The translations under genes were made by a program, and so were the position numbers. Shown piece after piece: positions 12,029 through 20,364 of a DNA stretch of 64,000 nucleotides (the stretch's first letter is position 1; every line of letters begins with the position of its first letter). The notes below the pieces were generated by a model. The model worked only from the letters and a program-made list of their open reading frames with translations, searched no databases and had not been told where the DNA came from. This stretch comes from Hydrogenophilus sp. Its GTDB lineage: Bacteria > Pseudomonadota > Gammaproteobacteria > Burkholderiales > Thiobacillaceae. Location: assembly GCA_020725265.1 (NCBI GenBank), contig DYFK01000010.1:1-64000 (forward strand), read 5' to 3'.

Positions 12029-12799
12029 GTGGCCCTCGCCAAACGCATCATCCCCTGCCTGGATGTCACCGCCGGCCGTGTCGTCAAGGGCGTCAACTTC
12101 GTCAATCTGCGCGACGCCGGCGACCCGGTGGAGATCGCCCGCCGCTATGACGAACAGGGCGCCGACGAACTGACCTTCCTCGACATCACCGCCAGTTCCG
12201 ACGACCGCGACCTGATCCTGCACATCATCGAGGACGTCGCCGCGCAGGTGTTCATTCCGCTCACCGTCGGCGGTGGCGTGCGCGTGGTCGAGGATGTGCG
12301 CCGCCTGTTGCACGCCGGCGCCGACAAGGTGTCGATCAACACCTCCGCCGTGTTCAATCCGCAACTGGTGAAGGACGCTTCCGACCGCTTCGGCAGCCAG
12401 TGCATTGTCGTCGCCATCGATGCCAAGCAGGTGGTCTGGGGCGCCACGCCGAAGTGGGAGGTGTTCACCCATGGCGGCCGCAAGCCGACCGGCCTGGATG
12501 CGGTGGAATGGGCGACGCGGATGGCGGCGCTGGGCGCTGGCGAAATCCTGCTCACCAGCATGGACCGCGACGGCGCCAAGATCGGTTTCGATCTCAACCT
12601 GACGCGCGCCATCGCCGATGCCGTCGATATTCCGGTGATCGCCAGCGGCGGCGTCGGCAACCTGCAACATCTGGTCGACGGCGTGAAGCAGGGTGGCGCC
12701 GATGCCGTGCTCGCCGCCAGCATCTTCCATTTCGGCGAGTACACCGTCGCCCAGGCCAAGCGCGCCATGGCCGAGCAGGGCATCGAGGTGCGGGAATGA
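12029..12799 (+). CDS. hisF: Imidazole glycerol phosphate synthase, cyclase subunit HisF
   Basis: TIM-barrel cyclase that uses ammonia from HisH to form imidazoleglycerol phosphate and AICAR. It has 256 residues, with the catalytic Asp in [16 protein letters not shown] and the second in [14 protein letters not shown], plus LTVGGGVR and IASGGVG phosphate loops. The start is GTG at 12029, one base after the hisA stop. It overlaps hisI by four bases. Confidence 0.97.
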   Translation: MALAKRIIPCLDVTAGRVVKGVNFVNLRDAGDPVEIARRYDEQGADELTFLDITASSDDRDLILHIIEDVAAQVFIPLTVGGGVRVVEDVRRLLHAGADKVSINTSAVFNPQLVKDASDRFGSQCIVVAIDAKQVVWGATPKWEVFTHGGRKPTGLDAVEWATRMAALGAGEILLTSMDRDGAKIGFDLNLTRAIADAVDIPVIASGGVGNLQHLVDGVKQGGADAVLAASIFHFGEYTVAQAKRAMAEQGIEVRE

Positions 12800-13185
12800 G
12801 CGAAGCCTGGCTGAACAAGGTGAACTGGTCGGAAGACGGCCTGGTGCCGGCCATTGCCCAGGATGCCGCCAGCGGAGACATCCTGATGGTGGCGTGGATG
12901 AACCGCGAGGCGCTCAAGCGCACGGTGGAAACCGGCGAGGCGGTGTACTGGTCGCGTTCACGCAAGAAACTGTGGCACAAGGGCGAGGAGTCCGGTCATA
13001 CCCAGAAGGTCCGGGAAATCCGTCTGGATTGCGATGAGGATGTGGTGCTGCTGAAGGTCGAACAGATTGGCGGCATCGCCTGCCATACCGGACGCAGGGC
13101 CTGTTTCTTCCAGAAGCTGGAGGATGGCGAGTGGAAGACGGTGGAACCGGTCCTGAAGGATCCGCACGAGATTTACCGGAAATGA
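12796..13185 (+). CDS. hisI: Phosphoribosyl-AMP cyclohydrolase HisI
   Basis: Zn/Mg-dependent ring opening of phosphoribosyl-AMP. It has 129 residues, with metal-binding DCDED and Cys residues in the conserved [14 protein letters not shown], plus [18 protein letters not shown]. It is the stand-alone form; the pyrophosphohydrolase HisE follows as a separate gene, starting four bases before this stop. Confidence 0.96.
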   Translation: MSEAWLNKVNWSEDGLVPAIAQDAASGDILMVAWMNREALKRTVETGEAVYWSRSRKKLWHKGEESGHTQKVREIRLDCDEDVVLLKVEQIGGIACHTGRRACFFQKLEDGEWKTVEPVLKDPHEIYRK

Positions 13186-13508
13186 ACGACGATATCCTTA
13201 CCCGCATCGCCGAGACGCTGGAAGCGCGCAAGCAGGCCGATCCCGCCGCTTCCTATGTCGCCAGGCTGTACCAAAAGGGGCTCGACGCCATCCTGAAGAA
13301 GATCGCGGAGGAGGCGGCCGAGACCATCATGGCGGCGAAGGATGGCGTTCGCGAAAAAGTCATCTACGAAACCGCCGACCTGTGGTTTCATTCCCTGGTT
13401 TTGCTGGCGCGTCAGGGCATCCATCCGGATGAAGTCCTGAACGAACTGGCGCGACGCGAAGGATTGTCGGGTTTGGCCGAAAAGGCCGCACGCAAGGAAA
13501 GCGTATGA
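13182..13508 (+). CDS. hisE: Phosphoribosyl-ATP pyrophosphatase HisE
   Basis: All-helical MazG-like pyrophosphohydrolase that hydrolyses phosphoribosyl-ATP to phosphoribosyl-AMP. It has 108 residues, with the metal-binding [12 protein letters not shown] followed by [14 protein letters not shown]. The ATG at 13182 overlaps the hisI stop (ATGA); an in-frame upstream extension lies inside hisI and is rejected. It overlaps the next gene by four bases. Confidence 0.95.
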   Translation: MNDDILTRIAETLEARKQADPAASYVARLYQKGLDAILKKIAEEAAETIMAAKDGVREKVIYETADLWFHSLVLLARQGIHPDEVLNELARREGLSGLAEKAARKESV

Positions 13509-13840
13509 GCGATTGCATCTTCTGCAAGATCGTGGCCGGAGAGATTCCCTGCCGCAAGGTGTACGAGGACGGCGAACTTCTGGCCTTTCACGACATCAAC
13601 CCGGTGGCCCCGGTGCATTTCATGATCATCCCGAAGGCGCATATCGCCTCGCTCGCCGATACCGGGGAAGAGCACGCCACCCTGCTCGGGCGCATGCTGG
13701 TGCTGGCGCCGCTGCTGGCCCGCGAACAGGGCCTGGCCGATGGCTTCCGCACCATCATCAATACCGGGCGGGGTGGTGGCCAGGAAGTGTTCCACCTGCA
13801 CATCCACATCATCGGCGGCGGCGGACCGCGTCCGATGTGA
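13505..13840 (+). CDS. HIT-family purine nucleoside phosphoramidase (HinT-like)
   Basis: A 111-residue HIT protein that hydrolyses nucleoside phosphoramidates and acyl-adenylates. The histidine triad appears as [10 protein letters not shown], with N-terminal [19 protein letters not shown] (a Cys pair typical of the zinc-carrying HinT branch). The his-hinT-tatA order is common in beta/gammaproteobacteria. Confidence 0.93.
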   Translation: MSDCIFCKIVAGEIPCRKVYEDGELLAFHDINPVAPVHFMIIPKAHIASLADTGEEHATLLGRMLVLAPLLAREQGLADGFRTIINTGRGGGQEVFHLHIHIIGGGGPRPM

Positions 13841-13886
13841 CGCGGCGCCATCCGGCACCGATACATTCATCAGCAAGGAGAAGGAA

Positions 13887-14120
13887 ATGGGTTCTTTCAG
13901 CATCTGGCACTGGTTGATCGTTCTGGTCATCGTGCTGCTCGTGTTCGGCACCAAGAAACTGCGCAACATCGGTGGCGATCTCGGCGGCGCCGTCAAGAAT
14001 TTCAAGGAAGCGATGGGCGAGGAGAAGAACAAGTCCTCCACCACCGCCGAACTGCCGCGTCAGGACGACGGCAAGGGCACCACCATCGAAGGCGAGGTCA
14101 AGGACAAGCAGCAAAGCTGA
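13887..14120 (+). CDS. tatA: Sec-independent translocase subunit TatA
   Basis: Pore-forming subunit of the twin-arginine system for folded proteins. The 77-residue protein has a short N-terminal helix ([15 protein letters not shown]), the hinge [21 protein letters not shown] and an acidic, Lys-rich tail. The ATG at 13887 follows AAGGAG at about 13875-13880; the longer in-frame reading upstream is a shadow of hinT. Confidence 0.95.
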   Translation: MGSFSIWHWLIVLVIVLLVFGTKKLRNIGGDLGGAVKNFKEAMGEEKNKSSTTAELPRQDDGKGTTIEGEVKDKQQS

Positions 14121-14125
14121 GAGCT

Positions 14126-14210
14126 GGCCGCAAGTAGCGAGTAGCAAGTCGCCAAAGCCCGCGCGTGAGGCGCGCGACAACTCTCCACTTGCCAATAGCC
14201 ACTTGCCGCC
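14126..14210. repeat. Imperfect inverted repeat between tatA and tatB
   Basis: The arms at 14126-14151 and 14185-14210 pair at about 20 of 26 positions. Each arm carries GCAAGT(A/G)GC-like units. The 33-base centre contains a second hairpin, CGCGC-gtgag-GCGCG. It looks like a REP-type or miniature interspersed element that could form a cruciform or an mRNA stem between two genes of one operon. There is no T-tract, so full termination is not expected. Confidence 0.55.
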
Positions 14211-14228
14211 TGCCGCTTCCATATCTCC

Positions 14229-14783
14229 ATGTTCGATCTCGGATTTTCAGAACTGCTCGTCATCGGCATCGTCGCGCTGGTCGTCATCGGCCCGGAGCGG
14301 CTGCCCAAGGTTGCCCGCTCGGCGGGCCAATGGCTGGGGCGGCTCAATCGCTACGTCGCCCAGGTCAAGCAGGACATCGATCGCGACATGAAACTGGAAG
14401 AGCTGCGCAAGATGCAGCAGGAGATGAAGGAGTCGGCGCAACGCTTCGAAATCATGGCGAACGATACCGCGCGCGATGTGGAGACCGCCGCTCGGGAAAT
14501 GGAGACCACGGTCGAACGGGAAGGCGCGCAGATCAGCAAGGTCATGCAGGCGATGAGCTCGACGGATGGTGGTCTGACCATGAAGGAATGGGATCGGATC
14601 AAGGCCGAGGAGGTGGATGTCGCCAAGCAGGAGGACAGCGCCCGCCCGCTCGCCGAGGCCGCCTCGCCAACCAAGCCATCGCCGGACGAAGCGCCCGCCA
14701 GCGATGGGCAGGCATCCGCCGCCTCGCCCGAATCCTCCAGCCAGCCGGCGCGGCGTGACTATCCGGACGGCTCGGTCGGCTGA
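14229..14783 (+). CDS. tatB: Sec-independent translocase subunit TatB
   Basis: Substrate-receptor subunit that works with TatC. The 184-residue protein starts with the TatB signature [20 protein letters not shown], then [13 protein letters not shown] and a long amphipathic, charged helix (about 45-130), ending in a Pro/Ala/Ser-rich tail. It is separated from tatA by about 108 bases holding an inverted repeat. Confidence 0.95.
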   Translation: MFDLGFSELLVIGIVALVVIGPERLPKVARSAGQWLGRLNRYVAQVKQDIDRDMKLEELRKMQQEMKESAQRFEIMANDTARDVETAAREMETTVEREGAQISKVMQAMSSTDGGLTMKEWDRIKAEEVDVAKQEDSARPLAEAASPTKPSPDEAPASDGQASAASPESSSQPARRDYPDGSVG

Positions 14784-14789
14784 CACTCC

Positions 14790-15605
14790 ATGGACGGCAC
14801 GGAAACCTTCATCTCCCATCTGATCGAGTTGCGCGACCGCCTGCTCAAGGCCGTGGTCGCCTGGATACTCGTCTTCATCTGTCTGTTCCCGTTCGCCAAC
14901 GACCTCTATACCCTGCTCGCCCAGCCAATGCTGGAAAAACTGCCGCAGGGGGGGCAGATGATCGCGACCGAAGTGGTAACGCCATTCTTCGTGCCGATCA
15001 AGGTCGCGATGATGAGTGCCTTCCTGGTCGCGCTGCCGTTCATTCTGTATCAGGTCTGGGCGTTCGTCGCGCCGGGTCTGTACGCGCACGAAAAGAAATT
15101 CATTCTGCCGCTGGTGGTGGCCAGCGTCGTGCTTTTTTCAGTCGGCATGGCATTCGCCTATTTCCTGGTATTCCCCGTCGTCTTCGGCTTCATCATTGGC
15201 ATCGCGCCACAGGGCGTCGCGGTGATGACCGACATCAACAAATATCTCGATTTCGTCATCACGCTGTTCCTGGCGTTCGGCCTGACCTTCGAGGTGCCGA
15301 TCGTGGTGGTCGCGCTCGCCTTGATGGGGCTCGTCGAAGTCGAGAAATTCAAGGAGGCGCGCCCCTACGTCATCGTCGGCGCCTTCGTCATCGCCGCCAT
15401 CGTCACGCCACCGGACGTCATTTCCCAGTTCATGCTGGCGGTGCCGCTCTGGCTCCTGTACGAACTTGGCGTGATCATCGCCGGCTGGGTGGTCAAGAAG
15501 CGGGTTGACGACGGCGAGAGCGAGCAGCCCTATGTGCCGATGACCGGTGATGAACTGGACGCGGAGCTCGACCGGATCGAGATGGAACAGAAGGATCTCA
15601 AATAG
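14790..15605 (+). CDS. tatC: Sec-independent translocase subunit TatC
   Basis: Six-helix membrane protein that recognises the twin-arginine signal peptide. It has 271 residues, with the conserved N-terminal FISHLIELRDRLLKAVVA and the acidic position in DFVITLFLAFGLTFEVPIV, and ends in a charged cytoplasmic tail. The ATG at 14790 lies six bases after tatB. It closes the long co-directional gene run. Confidence 0.96.
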   Translation: MDGTETFISHLIELRDRLLKAVVAWILVFICLFPFANDLYTLLAQPMLEKLPQGGQMIATEVVTPFFVPIKVAMMSAFLVALPFILYQVWAFVAPGLYAHEKKFILPLVVASVVLFSVGMAFAYFLVFPVVFGFIIGIAPQGVAVMTDINKYLDFVITLFLAFGLTFEVPIVVVALALMGLVEVEKFKEARPYVIVGAFVIAAIVTPPDVISQFMLAVPLWLLYELGVIIAGWVVKKRVDDGESEQPYVPMTGDELDAELDRIEMEQKDLK

Positions 15606-15621
15606 CCGCTTTATTCCGGTG

Positions 15622-15668
15622 CGCACCAAAACCAAACGCCCCGATATGGGGCGTTTGGTTTTGGTGCG
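15622..15668 (+). terminator. Perfect 21-bp hairpin after tatC
   Basis: Two 21-base arms (15622-15642 and 15648-15668) are exact reverse complements around the loop GATAT. It begins 17 bases after the tatC stop, before the amt gene. No U-tract follows, so it is either an unusual terminator, an mRNA-stabilising stem or part of a mobile repeat. A terminator role is inferred from position. Confidence 0.6.
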
Positions 15669-15749
15669 TCTGCGCAAGTAGCTGATTTGTAATGCACCCA
15701 AAGAAGGCATGAGTATTGCTTTCTCCGGAAAATTTTTCTGGAGACGATC

Positions 15750-16952
15750 ATGGATGCATTCAAATCGGGCGCCGACGTTCTGTTCATACTGCTCGGCGCC
15801 ATCATGGTGCTGGCCATGCATGCCGGTTTCGCGTTTCTCGAACTGGGCACGGTACGGAAAAAGAATCAGGTCAACGCCCTAGTCAAGATCCTGACGGATT
15901 TTTCGGTATCCACCATCGCTTATTTCTTCATCGGTTACGGTATCGCCTACGGGGTCGACTTTTTCGCCAGCGCCAACAGTCTGGTCGAGAAGAACGGCTA
16001 TGACCTGGTCAAATTCTTCTTCCTGTTGACCTTCGCCGCCGCCATCCCCGCCATCGTTTCCGGCGGTATCGCCGAGCGCGCCCGCTTCAATCCGCAGCTG
16101 GCCGCGACCTTCGTCCTGGTCGGCTTCGTCTATCCGTTTTTCGAAGGCATGGCCTGGAACGGCAATCTCGGTTTCCAGGACGCGATCGAGACGATTACCG
16201 GCGCGCGCTTCCATGATTTCGCGGGATCGGTGGTCGTTCACGCCATGGGTGGCTGGATCGCGCTGCCGGCCGTGTTGCTACTCGGCGCCCGACGTGGACG
16301 CTATCGCCAGGACGGCATGGTGGCCGCGCACCCGCCTTCGAGCATTCCCTTCCTCGCTCTGGGCGCGTGGATTCTTACGGTTGGCTGGTTCGGCTTCAAC
16401 GTGATGTCGGCACAGACCCTGGAGGCGGTTTCCGGTCTTGTCGCGGTCAATTCCCTGATGGCCATGGTCGGCGGTACGCTTGCCGCGCTGGCCGCCGGCC
16501 GCAATGACCCTGGCTTCATCCATAACGGCCCGCTCGCGGGGCTGGTCGCGATCTGCGCCGGCTCCGACCTGATGCACCCGATCGGGGCGTTGATCACCGG
16601 CGCGATCGGCGGTGGTCTGTTCGTGCTCATGTTCACCATCACCCAGAACCGCTGGAAAATCGACGATGTGCTCGGTGTCTGGCCGCTGCACGGCTTGTGC
16701 GGCGCCTGGGGCGGCATCGCCGCCGGCATCTTCGGCGCCCAGGCGCTGGGCGGCATGGGTGGCGTCACCTTCATGGCGCAACTGCTCGGCACCCTGGCCG
16801 GTGTTGCCGTCGCGTTGATCGGTGGCGCGCTGGTTTACGGCCTGCTCAAGATGGCGGTCGGCATCCGCCTGGACCAGGAACAGGAATTCGATGGCGCCGA
16901 TCTGTCGATCCACCGGATCTCCGCGAGCCCGGAGCGGGAGACCAACTGGTGA
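15750..16952 (+). CDS. amtB: Ammonium transporter (Amt family)
   Basis: Inner-membrane ammonium channel of the Amt/MEP/Rh superfamily, 400 residues with about 11 helices. The twin pore histidines are seen at about residue 161 (VVVHAMGGW) and 313 (PLHGLCGAWGG), and GFAFLELGTVRKKNQ is the conserved first-helix region. The N-terminus goes straight into helix 1, with no extra signal-peptide-like segment as in E. coli AmtB. GGAG lies 8 bases before the ATG. No glnK is adjacent, unlike the usual glnK-amtB pair. Confidence 0.92.
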   Translation: MDAFKSGADVLFILLGAIMVLAMHAGFAFLELGTVRKKNQVNALVKILTDFSVSTIAYFFIGYGIAYGVDFFASANSLVEKNGYDLVKFFFLLTFAAAIPAIVSGGIAERARFNPQLAATFVLVGFVYPFFEGMAWNGNLGFQDAIETITGARFHDFAGSVVVHAMGGWIALPAVLLLGARRGRYRQDGMVAAHPPSSIPFLALGAWILTVGWFGFNVMSAQTLEAVSGLVAVNSLMAMVGGTLAALAAGRNDPGFIHNGPLAGLVAICAGSDLMHPIGALITGAIGGGLFVLMFTITQNRWKIDDVLGVWPLHGLCGAWGGIAAGIFGAQALGGMGGVTFMAQLLGTLAGVAVALIGGALVYGLLKMAVGIRLDQEQEFDGADLSIHRISASPERETNW

Positions 16953-16979
16953 CCATTGGCGGAACCACGCGAGTCAATC

Positions 16980-17008
16980 TTGCCTGTCCGGCAAGCCGCG
17001 TGTATCCT
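16980..17008 (+). promoter_or_regulatory. Candidate promoter of tRNA-Ser
   Basis: TTGCCT (16980-16985), a 17-base spacer and TATCCT (17003-17008) make a plausible sigma-70 promoter about 15 bases before the mature tRNA end, with a GC-rich discriminator as expected for stable RNA. An 8-bp inverted repeat, GTCCGGCA / TGCCGGAC (16986-16993 and 17008-17015), spans the spacer. Confidence 0.5.
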
Positions 17009-17022
17009 GCCGGACTTCGCGC

Positions 17023-17115
<93 letters not shown>

Positions 17116-17160
17116 TGATCAAATTCTTTCAACCCGCCTGACGGGCTTGAAAGTCGCCTG

Positions 17161-17186
17161 AAGCCCCGCATCGAGCGGGGCTTTTT
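17161..17186 (+). terminator. Rho-independent terminator after tRNA-Ser
   Basis: The stem AAGCCCCGC / GCGGGGCTT with loop ATCGA is followed by a T5 run (17182-17186). It lies about 50 bases after the tRNA. The gap to the convergent hipA-family gene also holds a small GGGCGC-ggtca-GCGCCC hairpin (17225-17241) and nothing else recognisable. Confidence 0.85.
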
Positions 17187-17327
17187 GCTTTGGGCTTCCG
17201 GATCGTTGGGCGTCGCGCTTCATGGGGCGCGGTCAGCGCCCGACAGTACATCAGTGCAGTTGGATGCTTCGTTAGCAATGGCCTTGGCGATTTTCATGCC
17301 GCCGGCGCTTGAGGTGGGCCTAAGCAT

Positions 17328-18647
17328 TTAACCCAAACGTGCAATCTTGCTCATCGCATCCTCAAGGTGTCGGTGCAGGGCCTCGACACACGGTTGCCAC
17401 TGCACCGAAAAACGATCATCGCGTTCAAGATTGGCAATGTAGTCGCTAGCCATTTCTGCCGCCCGGACCCAGATCATGGTGCCCACGCTCGAATGCAAAC
17501 GTGCCGCCGTGACTTCGTTTCGCAACATGCCACCAGAGCGCGGCATGAAGGTCATGGGCAACATGTCATAGGCCGGGGCGGGTTCATACGGGCGTCCGTG
17601 CTCGGCCACGAATGACAGGTTGCCGTGGTGCATGTCCGTGTTGCCGATCAATACCCCAAAGGCGTACAGGATCGCCGCGTGCTCCAATGCGCAGTCGACC
17701 ACCACGTTGGCTTGGACAAGTTCCGCCGTGATCTCGGGCCAAGGTGACGGTGCCCTACCGGCAAACTCCGCGTCCAGCGCAGCTAACGAGTGGATGGCCC
17801 TGCGGCCAGTCGCGCCAACCCGGTCAAAACGTTCAACCTCAAGGAAACGCCGGCCGGCGATGTCGTGAATGCGGCTGGCCGATGCCTTGATGCCATGATC
17901 ACGTAGTGTTTGCAGGGCATGGTGTTCGGCCAGAACCAGATCGCGCCAGCGTTGCGACACGGGATTGTCATTGGCGGAAGTCGTCTTGACGATGACATGG
18001 CGGTTGTCAACATAGGCGATGAACTTGGGTTGCTCACCCCCGGCTGACGTTCCGGGTACGTCACCACGTTCGGCGGACTCGGCAAGGGCCGGGTATGCGT
18101 CCGGCGTGACTGGCACCGGGAACGGTGCGTTGATGAACAGATCGCGGGCGATGTCGCCAAGCAGCAGGTTTCCGGGCGCGTCATGGCCCACGGCAATCAA
18201 GGCCCGTAGGGCGTGGCTGTCCGTCCACTCGTCGAGATTCGCCGGCAACCCTAGACCCGGCCCATGCCGGGATGCCCATGCCCGGCCGAGATAGCCTGCC
18301 GGGCGCATGTCGAGCAGCCACCAGGGTAGCGAGTCACTATATAGCGTCACGCCGTTGTCTTGCCGCATGACAAAACCATCCTCGCGAACCGGAATCAGTA
18401 CACCACGTCGTTGCAGCGTACCTTCCGCCGTCACTTGATAGATGGGAATGTCGTCAAAGCCACGACCACTGTCGTGAAAAGCATATTGAATGGATCTGGC
18501 GGCACCAATACGCACAATCTCATCGCCTGCCGCGTTGATCAGGCGCGACAAGGTAGGCTGGCTGACTCCCAGCATTTCAATGAGTTGGCGTGGCGTAGCT
18601 GGCCCGGAAGCCAGAAGAAGCCGTAGCCGTTCAGCGGGCGATGGCAT
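17328..18647 (-). CDS. HipA-family kinase with N-terminal HTH (YjjJ/HipH-like)
   Basis: A protein of about 439 residues in the HipA Ser/Thr-kinase family. It is the YjjJ/HipH type, in which a winged-HTH (about 5-50, with TPRQLIEMLGVSQPTLSRLI) is fused to the kinase and no separate HipB precedes it. Kinase motifs: GGEQPKFIAY loop, VIVKTTS lysine, catalytic IGNTDMHHGNLSF (about 336) and metal-binding YDMLP. HipA kinases phosphorylate aminoacyl-tRNA synthetases or related targets to cause growth arrest; the target here is unknown. An in-frame ATG at 18698 exists, but that stretch forms an operator-like repeat, so the start at 18647 is preferred. The flanks look like acquired DNA next to a tRNA. 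Confidence 0.85.
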   Translation of the reverse strand: MPSPAERLRLLLASGPATPRQLIEMLGVSQPTLSRLINAAGDEIVRIGAARSIQYAFHDSGRGFDDIPIYQVTAEGTLQRRGVLIPVREDGFVMRQDNGVTLYSDSLPWWLLDMRPAGYLGRAWASRHGPGLGLPANLDEWTDSHALRALIAVGHDAPGNLLLGDIARDLFINAPFPVPVTPDAYPALAESAERGDVPGTSAGGEQPKFIAYVDNRHVIVKTTSANDNPVSQRWRDLVLAEHHALQTLRDHGIKASASRIHDIAGRRFLEVERFDRVGATGRRAIHSLAALDAEFAGRAPSPWPEITAELVQANVVVDCALEHAAILYAFGVLIGNTDMHHGNLSFVAEHGRPYEPAPAYDMLPMTFMPRSGGMLRNEVTAARLHSSVGTMIWVRAAEMASDYIANLERDDRFSVQWQPCVEALHRHLEDAMSKIARLG

Positions 18648-18660
18648 TATGTGCATTGAT

Positions 18661-18700
18661 ATGTGAATGGATGAGTGAATAGATACTACGTCATTCACAT
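18661..18700. promoter_or_regulatory. Candidate autoregulatory operator of the HipA-family gene
   Basis: ATGTGAATG (18661-18669) and its exact reverse complement CATTCACAT (18692-18700) flank a third half-site, GAGTGAATA, at 18673-18681. The repeat lies just upstream of the preferred start and could be bound by the protein's own HTH domain. Inferred from position and symmetry. Confidence 0.5.
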
Positions 18701-18739
18701 GGGGCGTGCTAGATGTCTATTTCAAGACAGAGTCGTGAA

Positions 18740-18939
18740 GCCAAGCCGAGCCTGTCCGGGCGCCAAGGTCAGCAGTCCGGCACATTGCCGCCCGATCAGG
18801 CGAATAGATCAATGAACAGCATCATCGTCGCCCGTTCTTCAGCACTCGGTTGTTCGTAATGTCTTCCCCGTGGCGAAGTCCTGGACCTCGGCAATGTTCT
18901 CGAACAGGTAGTGCCCCAGTCTGTACTCCAGTGTACTGC
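18740..18939 (-). pseudogene. Unidentified decayed coding stretch behind the efflux operon
   Basis: Reading the minus strand from the end of the efflux channel gene, one frame gives LEYRLGHYLFENIAEVQDF then ATGKTLRTTEC and a stop. Shifting frame at about 18840 continues AEERATMMLFIDLFA and a stop. The protein-like composition with a frame break suggests a relic of a gene, but I do not recognise the family. It could be noncoding. The stretch separates the HipA-family gene from the efflux operon. Confidence 0.3.
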
Positions 18940-20364
18940 TCAGTGCCCGGATACCGCGCTTGCGTTCCAGCCGCCACCCAGCGCCTTGAATAGGTCAACG
19001 CTCGCCGCCAGTTGGGCGTGGCGGGCATGGATGCGGTTGCGCTCGGCCTGGAACAGGTTGCGTTGGGCATCCAGGACTTCGAGATAGCCGCTGGCGCCGT
19101 GCTGGTGACGGAGTTCGGCGAGCGCTGTGGCCTGGCGCAGGGCCTCGGCGCGGCGGGCTTCGGCCGCGCCGGTCTCCCTGGCTTGGCGGTGGTCGATCAG
19201 GGCATCCAGGACTTCGCCGAAGGCGACGCGGATGGCTTTTTCGTAGTCGGCGAGAGCCTGTTCCTGGCGGGCGCTCGCGGCCTGGATGGCGGCTTCGGTG
19301 CGGCCGCCGTTGAAGATCGTCTGCGCCAGTCCGGCGGATAGCCCCCAGATCATGGCCGGTTTGCTCAGCAGATCGCCGAGGGATTGGCTTTCCGATCCCA
19401 GATTGGCGGTCAGCGACAGATTGGGGTAGAGCGCGGCGCGGGCTTCGCGGATGCGTGCCTGCCGGGTGAGCAGGGTCTGTTCCGCTTGGCGCAGGTCGGG
19501 ACGGCGCAGCAGCAGGTCGGCGGGCAGACCGGCGGGAACCGCCGGTGGTACGGGTAGGGCGTCGAGACGGGTGCCGGGCGCGATGCGTTGCTCGATCATG
19601 GCGCGCGGCTCACGGCCGATCAGGATGGCGAGCGCGGTTTCCTGACGTCGGCTGGCCTGATCGAGAGCGGCCAGATCGATTTCGATGCCGGCCAGTTCGG
19701 CCTCGGCCTGATACGTTTCCAGTTCCGAGGCGATGCCGCCTTCCAGCCGGAGTCGCTGCATCGCCAGCGCGGCGCGCCGGTTTTCCAGGGTCGTCGTCAC
19801 CAGCTCACGCTCGGTGGCCAGCGCGGCCAGCCGGAAATGGCCGCGGGCGATGGCGGCGACCAGGCTGGCGCGCACCACTTCGCGGGCGTAGGCGCTGGCC
19901 AGCAGCTCGGCGCGGGCGGCCTCGCTGGCGGCGCGGTAGCGGCCCCAGAGATCGACCTCGTAGGCGGCGCGCAGGTCGAGGGTCCAGCTGTCGTTGATCA
20001 CCGGCGTGCCTTCGGGCATGGGCATGCTGCCGCGCTCGCTCATCTTCGAGCGGCCGGCGCCGGCGGCGGCCTCGACGCGCGGCTTGCGCGCGGATTCGGC
20101 CAGGCCGAGCGCGGCGCGGGCTTCCTCGACGCGGGCGGCGGCCTGGCGGATATCCCGGTTGTGGGCGAGTGCTTCCTCGATCAGGGCGTTCAGCACCGGG
20201 TCGCCGTAGGCTTGCCACCAGTCCTCCGCGACCGGCGTTTCGGCCGTCGCGTCCGGCCAGGTGGCGGGCAGTTCCGGATTGGCGTGCTTCGGTTCCGGCA
20301 GGCTGGCGCAGCCGGCGAGAAGGAAAGACAGGCCGACGGCCATCGGTAATACGGTGTCACGCAT
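18940..20364 (-). CDS. Outer-membrane efflux channel lipoprotein (NodT/OprM type), system 1
   Basis: A 474-residue TolC-like outer-membrane factor that completes RND pump 1. The lipoprotein signal ends LLAGC (Cys at about 19), followed by the two outer-membrane-efflux repeats: VDLWGRYRAASEAARAE in the first half and ALYPNLSLTANLGSES plus RPDLRQAEQTLLTRQA in the second. It is the last gene of the six-gene minus-strand operon and overlaps the pump gene by eight bases. Confidence 0.93.
   Translation of the reverse strand: MRDTVLPMAVGLSFLLAGCASLPEPKHANPELPATWPDATAETPVAEDWWQAYGDPVLNALIEEALAHNRDIRQAAARVEEARAALGLAESARKPRVEAAAGAGRSKMSERGSMPMPEGTPVINDSWTLDLRAAYEVDLWGRYRAASEAARAELLASAYAREVVRASLVAAIARGHFRLAALATERELVTTTLENRRAALAMQRLRLEGGIASELETYQAEAELAGIEIDLAALDQASRRQETALAILIGREPRAMIEQRIAPGTRLDALPVPPAVPAGLPADLLLRRPDLRQAEQTLLTRQARIREARAALYPNLSLTANLGSESQSLGDLLSKPAMIWGLSAGLAQTIFNGGRTEAAIQAASARQEQALADYEKAIRVAFGEVLDALIDHRQARETGAAEARRAEALRQATALAELRHQHGASGYLEVLDAQRNLFQAERNRIHARHAQLAASVDLFKALGGGWNASAVSGH

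Noticed and set aside
15660..15749. Possible sigma-54 promoter before the ammonium transporter
   Set aside because: The best match keeps only part of the TGGCAC-N5-TTGC pattern; the GC element at -12 is not convincing.
18915..18945. Resemblance to a sequencing-adapter translation (TGVQTGALP) on the minus strand
   Set aside because: Only about the first 14 bases resemble the adapter; the rest diverges, and the sequence continues as genomic DNA, so contamination is not supported.
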